64,000 bases of DNA from Gemmatimonadota bacterium (GTDB taxonomy: Bacteria > Gemmatimonadota > Gemmatimonadetes > Longimicrobiales > Gaopeijiaceae): the NCBI GenBank assembly GCA_041390125.1, contig JAWKQN010000013.1, forward strand, positions 62,001 to 126,000, written 5' to 3'. The notes below the pieces were generated by a model, which was not told the DNA's origin, searched no databases, and saw nothing but the letters and a program-made list of their open reading frames with translations. The position numbers were made by a program, and so were the translations under genes. This document shows positions 1-9,506 of this stretch, piece by piece. How positions within the stretch are numbered: position 1 is the stretch's first letter; every line of letters starts with the position of its first letter.

Positions 1-1046
1 GTCAGGCTCTCGATGAACGCCGCCATGAGCCGGGCCGTGGCCTGCACGTCCTTGAGGCTCACCACCTCGTTGGGGGAATGCATGTAGCGGTTGGGGATGG
101 AGAGCAGCCCGGTGGGGACGCCCTTCCGGACCAGGTAGATCCCGTCCGCATCCGTGCGTGTGGCCCGGGGCGCGGCCTGGATGGTGTGCTTGATCCGGTT
201 CTTGCGGGCCACCTCCACCAGGCGCTCGAAGACCAGCGGGTGGACGGCCGACCCGCGGGTGATGACCGGACCACCGCCCAGCTCGTGCTCGCCCAGCTCC
301 TTCTTCTCCGCGTCGGGGACGTCCGTGCTGAACGTGACGTCCACCACCAGGGCCACGTCCGGCTCGAGGTCGTACGCGGACGTACGGGCACCTCCGCCCG
401 AGTAGCCGATCTCCTCCTGCGTGGTGGCCACGGCCATCGCGCAGGCCTTCAGCGACTTCCGCTTGCGGGACAGGAGCCGCAGGGTCTCCAGGACCGTGTA
501 GGCGCCGATGCGGTTGTCGATGGCACGGCTGGCGATGCGGTCTCCCGCCAGGGGCACGAGCCCCGCGTCCACGACCATCGGGTCGCCGACCGACAGGCCC
601 ATCCGGGTCACCGCCGCGCGGTCGGCCCCACCCACGTCCACCCACAGCTCTCGGGTCTTCGAAGCCTTGCCCCGCTCCTCCTCGCGCATGAGGTGGATGG
701 GCTTCTTCCCGATCACCCCGATCACATCCCCCTTGGCGCCGAGCACGCGGACCCGCTGCCCCACGAGGACCTGGGGATCCCAGCCCCCGATCTCGCTGAC
801 GTACAGGTAGCCCTTCTCGTCGATGTGGGTGACCTGGAGACCGATCTCGTCGATGTGGCCGGCCAGCATGACCCGGGGCCGACCGGACGGGTTCACGGCG
901 GCGACGGTGCTCCCGGTGACCAGGGTGCGGGTCTCGTCGGAGAAGGTGGCGGCTTCCTCACGCCAGACGCGGCTGGCGCGAAGCTCGAACCCGGAGGGTC
1001 CCGGCGCGTCGAGGAGACGGGTCAGGAAGTCCGTGGGCTTGTTCAT
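1..1046 (-). CDS. M42 family metallopeptidase (3' end cut by window edge)
   Basis: Di-zinc aminopeptidase of the M42 family, a cytoplasmic enzyme that trims N-terminal residues from peptides. Reading from ATG at 1046 the frame stays open to base 1, giving 348 residues, close to the usual 350, so only the last few residues are missing. Metal and catalytic motifs appear in the family order: AGHIDEIGL (His and Asp ligands), DNRIGAY (bridging Asp), TQEEIGYSGG (catalytic Glu pair), LVVDV (Asp ligand) and MHSPNE (last His). Monocistronic as far as seen. Confident at family level; substrate specificity cannot be read from the sequence. Confidence 0.93.
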   Translation of the reverse strand, partial: MNKPTDFLTRLLDAPGPSGFELRASRVWREEAATFSDETRTLVTGSTVAAVNPSGRPRVMLAGHIDEIGLQVTHIDEKGYLYVSEIGGWDPQVLVGQRVRVLGAKGDVIGVIGKKPIHLMREEERGKASKTRELWVDVGGADRAAVTRMGLSVGDPMVVDAGLVPLAGDRIASRAIDNRIGAYTVLETLRLLSRKRKSLKACAMAVATTQEEIGYSGGGARTSAYDLEPDVALVVDVTFSTDVPDAEKKELGEHELGGGPVITRGSAVHPLVFERLVEVARKNRIKHTIQAAPRATRTDADGIYLVRKGVPTGLLSIPNRYMHSPNEVVSLKDVQATARLMAAFIESL

Positions 1047-1230
1047 GGGTCCTGTTCGGGAGGCGGTGGGCGTGGAGCCCCGGCGGGGGACGGGCGGCAC
1101 CCGCGGCCTTCGCGGGCGTGGCAACCTAGAGACCAACGTGGGCCCCAGCCAGTTCTGGATGGGACAACCTGCGGGGGACTTGCGAGAGGCGTGCCGCGAA
1201 GGCCGGATGGGGCTCCGGAGCAGCGCCCGT

Positions 1231-1659
1231 TCAGGCCTCCGGCGGGCCCGCCGGGGCGTGGGGCTCCACCCGGATCACGGTGGCCTGCATCCAGCCGCTC
1301 TCCACCCGCTTGCGGGCGATGGCGCGCAGGCGCTTCATCCAGACCCGCCGGCTCGGCGGGAGGAGGAGGGAGAACCCCAGGAGGTCCGTCAGGATGCCCG
1401 GCGTGAGCAGCAGGGCGCCGCCGATCAGGACGCAGACGCCGCCCAGGAGCGCGTCGGTGGGCATGCGCCCCGACAGCAGCTCGCGCCGGGCGCCGAGCAC
1501 GACCCGCAGGCCCTCCATGCGCGCCAGGACGGCGCCCACCAGCCCGGTCGTGATCACCAGGCCCAGCGTGGGCCAGAAGCCCACCCAGCGGCCCATCTGG
1601 AGCAGGAGGATGAGCTCCAGCACCGGGACGATCACGAAGAGCAGGGCGAGACGGGCCAA
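1231..1659 (-). CDS. fxsA: FxsA family membrane protein
   Basis: Small inner-membrane protein of the FxsA family; in E. coli FxsA relieves F-exclusion of phage T7, but its normal role is unknown. 142 residues. I chose a TTG start at 1659 because GGAG lies 8 nt upstream and the protein then begins with the expected hydrophobic segment (MARLALLFVIVPVLEL). A second hydrophobic stretch covers about residues 30 to 50 and a third about 75 to 100 (LLTPGILTDLLGF is typical of the family). The basic C-terminal tail follows. Divergent from ispH; the 269 bp between them must hold both promoters. Confidence 0.85.
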   Translation of the reverse strand: MARLALLFVIVPVLELILLLQMGRWVGFWPTLGLVITTGLVGAVLARMEGLRVVLGARRELLSGRMPTDALLGGVCVLIGGALLLTPGILTDLLGFSLLLPPSRRVWMKRLRAIARKRVESGWMQATVIRVEPHAPAGPPEA

Positions 1660-1928
1660 CGCGGGGACTCCGTGAAGGGGTGGACCGGCGGTCCGGGCCC
1701 GGAGGGTCGCCCGATGGCGACCCCATCGCGCCCCCGCCCGCGATGGGCCGGGGACGTCCGGGTGACATGGGGGTACCCCTGCTTCGTAGGGCGGGTCCGG
1801 ACGATTAGGCTTGGAGGTCCGGAGCCGGACGCGAACCGGTGGGTCCATTCCTCGAGGCCCACCACCCTCAGACCGGGGTCCGACCTTCGGCCATGCCGCG
1901 GACCGTCGGGCCCCCGGGACCAGGAGCG

Positions 1929-3158
1929 ATGGAGCAGACCTACTTCAGGAAGGGCTTCGGCCTCCGCGCCGACATCCGCCCCCTCGTCGACGGGGAGTAC
2001 CACTCGGCGCTGGTGGAGCGGATCCGCGCCCGTGGCTACGAGGACACGTTCGGCCCCGTGACGGTGCGGCTGGCGGAGGAGTTCGGCTTCTGCTACGGCG
2101 TCGACCGGGCCGTGGACTACGCCTACGAGACGCGCCTCAAGTTCCCGGACAAGCGGATCTTCCTCGTCGGCGAGATCATCCACAATCCGCACGTCAACCG
2201 TCGCCTGCAGGAGATGGGGATCGTCTTCCTCTACCCGGAGGACGGCGCCTTCGACTTCTCTGGCATCACGCCCGACGACGTGGTGCTGATCCCTGCGTTC
2301 GGCGTCACCATCCATGACTTCAATACGCTGCGCCAGGTGGGCTGCGTGCTGGTGGACACGACGTGCGGCTCGGTGTTGCACGTCTGGAAGCGGGTGGAGG
2401 GCTACGCCAAGGACGGCTTCACCGCGCTGATCCACGGGAAGTACACGCACGAGGAGTCGCGGGCCACGGCGTCGCAGGTGGAGCGCTATCCCGGCGGCAC
2501 GTTCGTCATCGTACGCGACATGGAGGAGGCCATGCTGATCTGCGACTACATCGCAGGTCGTGCAGGGGCCCCCGACGCCGACACGCTGCGCGAGCACTTC
2601 GCGCTCAAGTCCTCCCCGCACTTCGAGCCGGAGAAGCACCTGCAGCGCGTGGGCGTGGCCAATCAGACGACCATGCTCGCCAACGAATCGCTGGCCATCG
2701 GGGCGCGGGTGCGCGACGCCATGGTGGAGCGCTACGGAGAGGAGCACGCCTCCACGCACTACCGCTCCTTCGGGACCATCTGCTCGGCCACGCAGGAACG
2801 GCAGGACGCCATCCTCAAGCTCATGCGGGACCCGCCCGACCGGATGATCGTGATCGGCGGCTACAACTCGTCCAACACGAACCACCTCGCCCACATCTGC
2901 CGCGAGTACACGGAGACGTATCACATCTCCGACGCGCAGTGCATCGACGTGGAATCCGGCACGGTGCGGCACAAGCCCGCATTGGACCCGCACACGCCCG
3001 AAGCCGAGACGACGGACTGGCTCCCCGACGGACCGTTCACGCTGGGCATCACGGCCGGTGCCTCCACGCCCAACAACAAGATCGGCGAGGCGATCGTGCG
3101 CGTGTTGTCCATCCTGGGCGTGGACGCCCAGCAGGTGGAGGAGCCCGCCCGGCCCTAG
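1929..3158 (+). CDS. ispH: 4-hydroxy-3-methylbut-2-enyl diphosphate reductase
   Basis: Last enzyme of the MEP isoprenoid pathway; reduces HMBPP to IPP and DMAPP with a 4Fe-4S cluster. The three cluster cysteines are visible in EFGFCYGVDRAV, DTTCGSV and TICSATQERQ, and the catalytic TQERQ element and the SSNTNHL substrate loop are intact. At 409 residues it is the long form known from cyanobacteria, plants and several other phyla, with an N-terminal extension (KGFGLRADIRPLVDG), unlike the roughly 310-residue E. coli enzyme. ATG at 1929 is chosen because conserved sequence begins right after it; an ATG at 1893 is possible. Confidence 0.95.
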   Translation: MEQTYFRKGFGLRADIRPLVDGEYHSALVERIRARGYEDTFGPVTVRLAEEFGFCYGVDRAVDYAYETRLKFPDKRIFLVGEIIHNPHVNRRLQEMGIVFLYPEDGAFDFSGITPDDVVLIPAFGVTIHDFNTLRQVGCVLVDTTCGSVLHVWKRVEGYAKDGFTALIHGKYTHEESRATASQVERYPGGTFVIVRDMEEAMLICDYIAGRAGAPDADTLREHFALKSSPHFEPEKHLQRVGVANQTTMLANESLAIGARVRDAMVERYGEEHASTHYRSFGTICSATQERQDAILKLMRDPPDRMIVIGGYNSSNTNHLAHICREYTETYHISDAQCIDVESGTVRHKPALDPHTPEAETTDWLPDGPFTLGITAGASTPNNKIGEAIVRVLSILGVDAQQVEEPARP

Positions 3159-3190
3159 CGGCCGCGGGACCCGTGTGGACGTCCTCGCCG

Positions 3191-3670
3191 TCAGTCCAGC
3201 TCGTCGCGGACGGACAGGCCGAGCTTCTTGAGCAGGCGGTGCAGCTCCTCCCGCTCGCTCGTGTCGAGGACGCCCATGGCCTCCTCGATGATCTCCGCGT
3301 GGTCCGGGAAGATCCGGTCCAGCAGCTCGCGGCCTTCGCACGTCAGCTCCGCCGTCACCACGCGTCGGTCGCTCTCGGAGCGCACCCGCTGCACGAGGCC
3401 TTCACGCTCGAGGCGATCCATCACGTAGGTGATGTTCCCACCGGTGACGAGCAGCTTGCCCGCCAGCTCACCCAGGGTCAGCGGACCCAGGTGGTACAGC
3501 GCCTCCAGGACGCCGAACTGCGGTGTCGTCAGCCCGTGCCGCGCCAGGTCGTGCGCGACCAGCCGCGAGAACGACTGATAGCAACGGGCCAGCACGACCC
3601 ACACCTTCAACGAGAGCGGATCGAACGCCTGGGGGAGCTCCCGATCGTCCGTCGTGGCCTCGCGGTCCAA
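3191..3670 (-). CDS. MarR family transcriptional regulator
   Basis: Winged-helix repressor of the MarR family, 159 residues, usual length. The recognition region LTLGELAGKLLVTGGNITYVMDRLEREGLV and the wing VRSESDRRVVTAELT match the family. It follows lpdA by 23 bp on the same strand, so it may be co-transcribed with it; MarR proteins often control neighbouring genes in response to a small ligand. The start codon is TTG at 3670 without a strong Shine-Dalgarno, so the N-terminus (about 20 residues, low conservation) is uncertain. Target genes and ligand are unknown. Confidence 0.88.
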   Translation of the reverse strand: MDREATTDDRELPQAFDPLSLKVWVVLARCYQSFSRLVAHDLARHGLTTPQFGVLEALYHLGPLTLGELAGKLLVTGGNITYVMDRLEREGLVQRVRSESDRRVVTAELTCEGRELLDRIFPDHAEIIEEAMGVLDTSEREELHRLLKKLGLSVRDELD

Positions 3671-3693
3671 GGTGACGTCGCCCCGGTCGGGCG

Positions 3694-5097
3694 TCAGATG
3701 TGGATGGGCCGTCCCAGGGATGCCAGGGCGCCCTCACCGATCGCTTCGGAGAGCGTCGGATGCGGGTGGATGGCCCGCTCCATCTCCTCGACGGTGGACT
3801 CGAGGTGGCGGCCCAGCACGAACTCGGCGATGAGCTCCGTGGCGTGCGGCCCCACGATGTGGGCGCCCAGGATCTCCGAGTACTTCGTGTCCCGGATCAC
3901 CTTGATGAAGCCCTCGGCGTCGCCCATGGCCAGCGCGCGGCCGTTGCCGACCCAGGGGAACTTGCCCACCTCGATCTCGTGTCCGGCCTCCCGCGCCTGC
4001 TCCTCGGTGAGGCCCACCGATGCGACCTCGGGGTGGGTGTACGTGCAGTTGGGGATGTTGGAATAGTCCACCGTGTGGTGCCCGTGCCCGGCGATGTGCT
4101 CGGCGGCCACGATGCCCTCGTGGGAGGCCTTGTGGGCCAGCAGCGGTGGCTTGGTGCAGTCCCCGATGGCGTAGACGCCCTCGACATTGGTCTGCAGGAA
4201 CTCGTCCGTCTCGATGAAGCCACCCTTCTCGCTCATCTTCACGCCGACGGAGTCCAGGCCCACGTCCTCGGTGTTGGGCACCCGACCGACCGCGGAAAGC
4301 ACGCGGTCCACTTCGAGCACGCGCTGGCTGCCGTCCGGCAGCTTGAGCGTGAGCTGCACGCCCTGGTCCGTGCGCTGCGACCCCTCCAGCCACACGCCGG
4401 TCAGCACCTCGATCCCACGCTTCTTGTAGCGCTTGGCCACGTGGTCGGAGCACTCCTTGTCCTCGAGCGGAAGGACGCGGTCCAGCGCCTCGACGACGGT
4501 GACCTTGGAGCCGAACGACTCGTAGACGTCGGCGAACTCCATCCCCACGGCGCCCGCGCCGACCACCGCCAGGCTGCCGGGGGCCTCGGTCTGGAAGAGG
4601 GCACCGGTGGACGACCAGATGCGCTCCTCGTCGATCTGGAGATTGGGCAGGTTCCGGGGGCGCGACCCCGTCGCGACGATGATGTTCTTCGTCTGGTACG
4701 TGGTGGTCTGGCCGTCGGAGCCCTGGACCTCGACTTCGCCCTTCCCCTTGATGCGGCCGTAGCCCTGCAGGTGGGTGACCTTGTTCTTCTTGAACAGGAA
4801 CCCGATGCCCTTGGAGAGCTGGTCCGCCACGCCCCGGCTGCGCTTCTGGGCGGGACCCAGGGAGATCTTCATGTCCCCGACCAGGATGCCGTGGGACTCC
4901 CCGTGCTTCATCTCGTTGACCAGCAGGGCGCTCGTCAGGAGGGCCTTGGTGGGGATGCAGCCGATGTTCAGGCAGACGCCACCGAGCTTGTCCACCTCGA
5001 CGCAGGCGGCCTTCAGCCCGAGCTGCGCCGCGCGGATCGCGGCCACGTATCCGCCCGGTCCGCTCCCGATGACGATGACGTCGAACTGATCAGCCAC
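3694..5097 (-). CDS. lpdA: dihydrolipoyl dehydrogenase (E3)
   Basis: FAD-dependent E3 component that reoxidises dihydrolipoamide of 2-oxoacid dehydrogenase complexes and the glycine cleavage system, passing electrons to NAD. 467 residues from a GTG start. Visible: FAD-binding GSGPGGYVAAIRAAQLG, redox disulfide GGVCLNIGCIPTK, NAD-binding GAGAVGMEFA, second FAD motif GVYAIGDC, and C-terminal catalytic HPHPTLSEA with His and Glu. It is not in the pdh operon located 10 kb away, so it probably serves several complexes. A marR-type gene follows 23 bp downstream. Confidence 0.97.
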   Translation of the reverse strand: MADQFDVIVIGSGPGGYVAAIRAAQLGLKAACVEVDKLGGVCLNIGCIPTKALLTSALLVNEMKHGESHGILVGDMKISLGPAQKRSRGVADQLSKGIGFLFKKNKVTHLQGYGRIKGKGEVEVQGSDGQTTTYQTKNIIVATGSRPRNLPNLQIDEERIWSSTGALFQTEAPGSLAVVGAGAVGMEFADVYESFGSKVTVVEALDRVLPLEDKECSDHVAKRYKKRGIEVLTGVWLEGSQRTDQGVQLTLKLPDGSQRVLEVDRVLSAVGRVPNTEDVGLDSVGVKMSEKGGFIETDEFLQTNVEGVYAIGDCTKPPLLAHKASHEGIVAAEHIAGHGHHTVDYSNIPNCTYTHPEVASVGLTEEQAREAGHEIEVGKFPWVGNGRALAMGDAEGFIKVIRDTKYSEILGAHIVGPHATELIAEFVLGRHLESTVEEMERAIHPHPTLSEAIGEGALASLGRPIHI

Positions 5098-5277
5098 GTG
5101 GATCTCCTTCCTGGTGAGGCCGGCAAAGTCCCCAAAGCTAGGCCGGGGGTGGGAGGGGGTAAAGCGTTCGGGGTCTGCCGTGGCATCGGGCCCGGCGGCC
5201 CGCGCGGGGCGCCCGGCGGGGAGGACGAGGCGACAGCCGGCACGCCGTGCCGGGCAGGGGTGCGGAGGCGACCGGCG

Positions 5278-6942
5278 TCAGTAGGCCTTCTCGTGCACCG
5301 CCCGGACGGATCGCCCGGACGGATCCACCACTTCGGACAGGGCCTGCGACCACGCCAGCGCCTCCGGCGTGCTGCACGCCACGGAGGGCCCGCCCGGCAC
5401 GCACTCGGCGGCCGAGGCCAGGGGGAAATGGCGCTCGAAGATCGTCCGGTAGAAATAGCCCTCCTTGGTGGCCGGAGGGTGGATCGGGAACCGCGCGGGC
5501 GCCCGGGCCATCTCCTGGTCCGTGACGGAGGACTCGGCGTGCGCCTTCAGGGAGTCGATCCAGCCGTAGCCCACGCCGTCGGAGAACTGCTCCTTCTGCC
5601 GCCAGGCCACCGAGGCCGGCAGCAGATCCTCGAACGCCTCCCGCAGGATGTGCTTCTCCATGCGGCCCTTGCCGGCCATCTTGACCGCCGGGTCGAGCGC
5701 CATGGCCACGTCCAGGAACTCGCGGTCCAGGAAGGGCACGCGCGCCTCCACCCCCCAGGCCGCCATGGCCTTGTTGGCGCGCAGGCAGTCGAAGAGGTGC
5801 AGCCGGTCCAGCTTGCGCACCGTCTCCTCGTGGAAGGACCGGGCGTCGGGCGCGTGGTGGAAGTACAGGTAGCCCCCGAAGACCTCGTCCGACCCCTCTC
5901 CCGACAGCACCATCTTGATGCCCATGGCCCGGATGCGCCGCGCCATCAGGTACATGGGCGTGGCGGCCCGGATGGTGGTCACGTCGTAGGTCTCGAGGTG
6001 CCAGATCACGTCGGAGAGCGCGTCGATGCCCTCCTGCACCGTGAAGTGGAACTCGTGGTGGACCGTCCCGATGTGCTCCGCCACCGTGCGCGCGGCGGCC
6101 AGGTCGGGGGAGCCTTCCAGGCCCACCGCGAACGAGTGCAGGCGGGGCCACCAGGCGGGACTCTGGTCGTCGTCCTCGATGCGCCGCTCTGCGAACCGCC
6201 GAGCCACGGCCGAGATGATGGACGAATCCAGACCCCCCGACAGCAGCACCCCGTAGGGCACGTCCGACATGAGCTGGCGGTGCACGGCCGCCTCGAGCGC
6301 CTCGCGCACCCGGGCGGGATCCGTGGGACCGCCGGCGACGGCGTCGTAGTCCCGCCAGGTGGGCTCGTAGTAGCGGCGGGGCTCGCTCTCGCGGCTGTCC
6401 CAGAGGTGGCCGGGCGGGAACTCCCGGACCGTGTGGCAGATGGAGGTGAGCGCCTTCATCTCGGATGCCACGAACAACGTGCCGTGCTCGTCGTAGCCGG
6501 TGTAGAGCGGGATCACCCCGATCGGGTCGCGTCCGATCAGCCAGCGGTCGGCGTCCCGGTCGTAGAGCACGAAGGCGAAGATCCCGTTGAGATCGTTCAG
6601 GAAGTCCGTGCCCCTCTCCCGGTAGAGGGGCAGGATGATCTCGCAGTCGGACGCCGTCTGGAACGCGTAGGGCTCCCCGAGGCGGCCGCGGAGCTCCTGG
6701 TGGTTGTAGATCTCGCCGTTGACGGCCAGGACGGCGCCCCCGTCCGGCGCATGCAGCGGCTGGGCGCCGCTCAGCACATCGACGATGGCCAGGCGCTCAT
6801 GGACCAGGATGGCCCGGTCGGAGCTGAAGACCCCCGACCAGTCCGGCCCGCGGTGGCGTTGCAGCTTGGAGAGCTCCAGGGCCCGGGCGCGCAGCGCGGC
6901 CGGGTCGGAGTGCAGGTCGAGGATTCCGAGGATCGAGCACAT
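5278..6942 (-). CDS. asnB: asparagine synthase (glutamine-hydrolysing)
   Basis: Makes asparagine from aspartate, ATP and glutamine. 554 residues like E. coli AsnB. The protein starts MCSILG, so Cys2 is the amidotransferase nucleophile after removal of Met1. The N-terminal class II glutaminase half has RHRGPDWSG and VNGEIYNHQELR; the C-terminal half has the ATP pyrophosphatase loop VLLSGGLDSSIISA and GEGSDEVFGGYLYFH. The end is a short variable tail. Single gene, divergent from lemA across 280 bp. Confidence 0.96.
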   Translation of the reverse strand: MCSILGILDLHSDPAALRARALELSKLQRHRGPDWSGVFSSDRAILVHERLAIVDVLSGAQPLHAPDGGAVLAVNGEIYNHQELRGRLGEPYAFQTASDCEIILPLYRERGTDFLNDLNGIFAFVLYDRDADRWLIGRDPIGVIPLYTGYDEHGTLFVASEMKALTSICHTVREFPPGHLWDSRESEPRRYYEPTWRDYDAVAGGPTDPARVREALEAAVHRQLMSDVPYGVLLSGGLDSSIISAVARRFAERRIEDDDQSPAWWPRLHSFAVGLEGSPDLAAARTVAEHIGTVHHEFHFTVQEGIDALSDVIWHLETYDVTTIRAATPMYLMARRIRAMGIKMVLSGEGSDEVFGGYLYFHHAPDARSFHEETVRKLDRLHLFDCLRANKAMAAWGVEARVPFLDREFLDVAMALDPAVKMAGKGRMEKHILREAFEDLLPASVAWRQKEQFSDGVGYGWIDSLKAHAESSVTDQEMARAPARFPIHPPATKEGYFYRTIFERHFPLASAAECVPGGPSVACSTPEALAWSQALSEVVDPSGRSVRAVHEKAY

Positions 6943-7222
6943 GGCCTGTCGGGGACGTGGGTCGCGTGAATGCTAGGTCGCGCGGGCGGTGCGACCAAGC
7001 CCTGTGCCGTCACGGGTCCGCGACCTGCGGCGTGCTCGGCGGTGCCCTGTCCCGGCCCGTGGCGCTCTCCGCACCGGTCCGCAGTGGGGGCCACGCCCCC
7101 GGCCGAAGAAGACGCCCCCGAATCCCGTACTCCTTGTGTGCGCACCGCCACCGGGCCCTATTCCGCCCGGAGCGGCGGGCAGACCGCGCATGCCCTCGGA
7201 CCCTCAGCGGAGTCAACCAGCG

Positions 7223-7765
7223 ATGTGGATCCTCCTGGTCGTCGGAGCCCTGATCCTCTTCGGGATCATGGCCTACAACAGCCTCGTGCGCCTGCGGGAG
7301 CGGGCGGACGGCGCCTGGTCCGACATCGACGTCCAGCTCAAGCGCCGCTACGACCTGGTGCCGAACCTGGTCGAGACGGTGAAGGGCTACGCCTCGCACG
7401 AGCAGGAGACCCTGGAGCGCGTCATCCAGGCCCGCAACCGCGCCATCGGCGCGTCCGGGCCGGCCGATCAGGCGCAGGCGGAGAACGTGCTGACGGGAGC
7501 GCTGCGGCAGCTCTTCGCCTTGGCGGAGTCCTATCCGCAACTCCAGGCCGCGGGCGGCTTCCGGGACCTGCAGGGTCAGCTCTCCGACATCGAGGAGAAG
7601 ATCAGCCAGGCCCGCCGCTACTACAACGCGGTCGTGCGCGACTACAACAGCAAGCTGAAGACGATCCCCACCAACCTGGTGGCCAACGCCTTCAACTTCG
7701 AGACGCGCGAGTACTTCGAGATGGACGAGGCGGAGCGCGCCGCCCCCAAGGTGGACTTCTCCTGA
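7223..7765 (+). CDS. lemA: LemA family protein
   Basis: Membrane-anchored coiled-coil protein of the LemA family, 180 residues, function unknown. One N-terminal transmembrane segment (WILLVVGALILFGIMAYNSL) is followed by the family signature RLRERADGAWSDIDVQLKRR and YDLVPNLVETVKGYASHE, then helical heptads to FPTN-like KTIPTNLVANAFNF near the C-terminus. ATG at 7223 is chosen because it puts the membrane segment first; GGAG lies 10 nt upstream. It is followed after 5 bp by a DUF2207 gene, a pairing seen in many bacteria, so the two probably act together at the envelope. Confidence 0.93.
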   Translation: MWILLVVGALILFGIMAYNSLVRLRERADGAWSDIDVQLKRRYDLVPNLVETVKGYASHEQETLERVIQARNRAIGASGPADQAQAENVLTGALRQLFALAESYPQLQAAGGFRDLQGQLSDIEEKISQARRYYNAVVRDYNSKLKTIPTNLVANAFNFETREYFEMDEAERAAPKVDFS

Positions 7766-7770
7766 CGCGC

Positions 7771-9501
7771 ATGCGCTGGCGCGAATCAGCGGCCGCGGCC
7801 CTCGTCCTCCTGGCCGCGGCCGCCCCCGCCCGGGGGCAGCAGCGCAGCATCGCCTTCGATCGGTTCGACGCGGTCGTGGAGGTCGCGACCGACGGGTCCA
7901 TCGAAGTGCGGGAGCGCATCGAGGTCACGTTCACCGGAGCGTGGAACGGCATCTTCCGTCGTATTCCGGTGCGGTACGAGACGCCGCAGGGCTTCGGGTA
8001 CAAGCTCTTCCTGGACGTGGAATCCGTCACGGACGAATCGGGGACCGAGCTCGAGCACTGGGTCACCGACGAGCAGGGCCACCGCCAGGTGAAGATCCGC
8101 GTCCCCGGGGCCGTGGATGCCACGCGCACGGTGGCCATCCGCTACAGCGTCCCGAACGCGCTCCGGTTCTTCGAGGAGCACGACGAGCTCTACTGGAACG
8201 TGACGGGGGACGAGTGGGAGGGCGGCATCGGGGCCGCGTCCGCGCGCATCACGTTGCCGACCGGTGTGGAGAACGTGCGCACCAACGCCTGGACCGGCGT
8301 GTACGGCGCCACCAGCCAGAACGCCGAGATCCAGGCGCAGGGCAACGAGATCTACGTGGAGACCACCGCGCCGCTCCAGTATCGCGAGGGCCTCACCGTG
8401 GCCATCGCCTGGAACCCCGGCGTGGTGGCCCGGCCGGGGCCGCTCGCGAAGGCGCTCCGCTTCCTGCGCTCCAACGTGGTGTTGACCTTCCCGCTGTTCT
8501 TCGGCTGGCTGTTCTTCGGGCTCTGGCGCCGGAAGGGGCGCGATCCCGCCAAGGGCAGCATCACCGCGCAGTACGACCCGCCCGAAGGCCTGCGGCCCGC
8601 GGAGCTGGGCACGCTCATCGATGCCACACCGCACATGCGCGACATCACGGCGACGCTCGTGGACCTGGCGGTGCGGGGCTACATCCGCCTGGAGGAAGTG
8701 GACCGGGAAGGGCTGCTCAAGTTCGGAAGCACGATGCAGATCCAGCGCGTGAAGGACCGGTCCACCTGGAGCGAGCTGCACGCGCACGAGCGCAAGATGC
8801 TCGAGGGTCTGTTCGAAGGCGGCGTCGACACCGTCACCACGGACGAGCTCAAGCAGGACTTCTATGTCCACCTGGGCGGCATCAAGGACGGGATCTGGGA
8901 CCGCCTGCTGCAGAAGGGCTTCTACGACGAGCGTCCCGACAAGGTGGCGGCCAAGTACACGCTGCTGGCCCTGCTGGCCGTGGTGGCCACGCTGGTGTTG
9001 AGCGTCATGCTGGCGGCGCGCTTCTTCCTGCCCACGATCACCATCTTCGTGGCGACCATCGGCACGGCTGCCCTGACCATCCCCTTCGCGGTGCTCATGC
9101 CCGCGCGCACGGTCGGAGGCGTCAAGGCGCTCGAGCACGTGCTGGGCTTCGAGGAGTTCCTGAGCCGCGCGGACGGGGACCGTCTGCGCCGCATGAGCAT
9201 CGACCCGCAGGCCTTCGAGCGCTTCCTGCCCTATGCCATGGCGCTCGGGGTCGAGGGTCGGTGGGCCAAGGCGTTCGAGGGGATCTACACGACCCCGCCC
9301 CAGTGGTACACGAGCCACCGCGGCGGGCCGTTCCGCCCGGCCCTCTGGGTGTCGGACCTGTCGGGGCTGACCGACTCCACGTCCCGGGCCATGGCCTCCA
9401 CACCGGCCCGGTCTTCGGGCTCCTCCGGCAGCTCCGGCTTCAGCGGCGGGGGCGGCTTCAGCGGGGGCGGGTTCGGGGGTGGCGGCGGGGGCGGCTGGTA
9501 G
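7771..9501 (+). CDS. DUF2207 domain membrane protein
   Basis: Predicted envelope protein of the DUF2207 family (YciQ-like), 576 residues, function unknown. Order: signal peptide (residues 1 to 23, ending ARG-QQ), extracytoplasmic beta-rich DUF2207 domain (about 25 to 215, with RFDAVVEVATDGSIEVRE), transmembrane helix (VVLTFPLFFGWLFFGLW), cytoplasmic winged-helix-like region (about 260 to 380), a pair of transmembrane helices near 390 to 435, and a C-terminal Ser/Gly-rich tail ending in a glycine run and Trp, typical of the family. Start 5 bp after lemA. The low-complexity tail is normal for the family. Confidence 0.92.
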   Translation: MRWRESAAAALVLLAAAAPARGQQRSIAFDRFDAVVEVATDGSIEVRERIEVTFTGAWNGIFRRIPVRYETPQGFGYKLFLDVESVTDESGTELEHWVTDEQGHRQVKIRVPGAVDATRTVAIRYSVPNALRFFEEHDELYWNVTGDEWEGGIGAASARITLPTGVENVRTNAWTGVYGATSQNAEIQAQGNEIYVETTAPLQYREGLTVAIAWNPGVVARPGPLAKALRFLRSNVVLTFPLFFGWLFFGLWRRKGRDPAKGSITAQYDPPEGLRPAELGTLIDATPHMRDITATLVDLAVRGYIRLEEVDREGLLKFGSTMQIQRVKDRSTWSELHAHERKMLEGLFEGGVDTVTTDELKQDFYVHLGGIKDGIWDRLLQKGFYDERPDKVAAKYTLLALLAVVATLVLSVMLAARFFLPTITIFVATIGTAALTIPFAVLMPARTVGGVKALEHVLGFEEFLSRADGDRLRRMSIDPQAFERFLPYAMALGVEGRWAKAFEGIYTTPPQWYTSHRGGPFRPALWVSDLSGLTDSTSRAMASTPARSSGSSGSSGFSGGGGFSGGGFGGGGGGGW

Positions 9502-9506
9502 GGGAG

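Noticed and set aside
1100..1116. CCCGCG-GCCTT-CGCGGG hairpin between the M42 peptidase gene and fxsA
   Set aside because: Only a 6-bp stem, 115 bp past fxsA, no U-tract; such stems are frequent by chance at this GC content.
3700..6969. Very long open frame on the plus strand (over 1000 codons) opposite lpdA and asnB
   Set aside because: It is antisense to two clear enzymes; long antisense frames are common at this GC content, and its translation is rich in His, Arg, Gly, Val and Asp with no motif.
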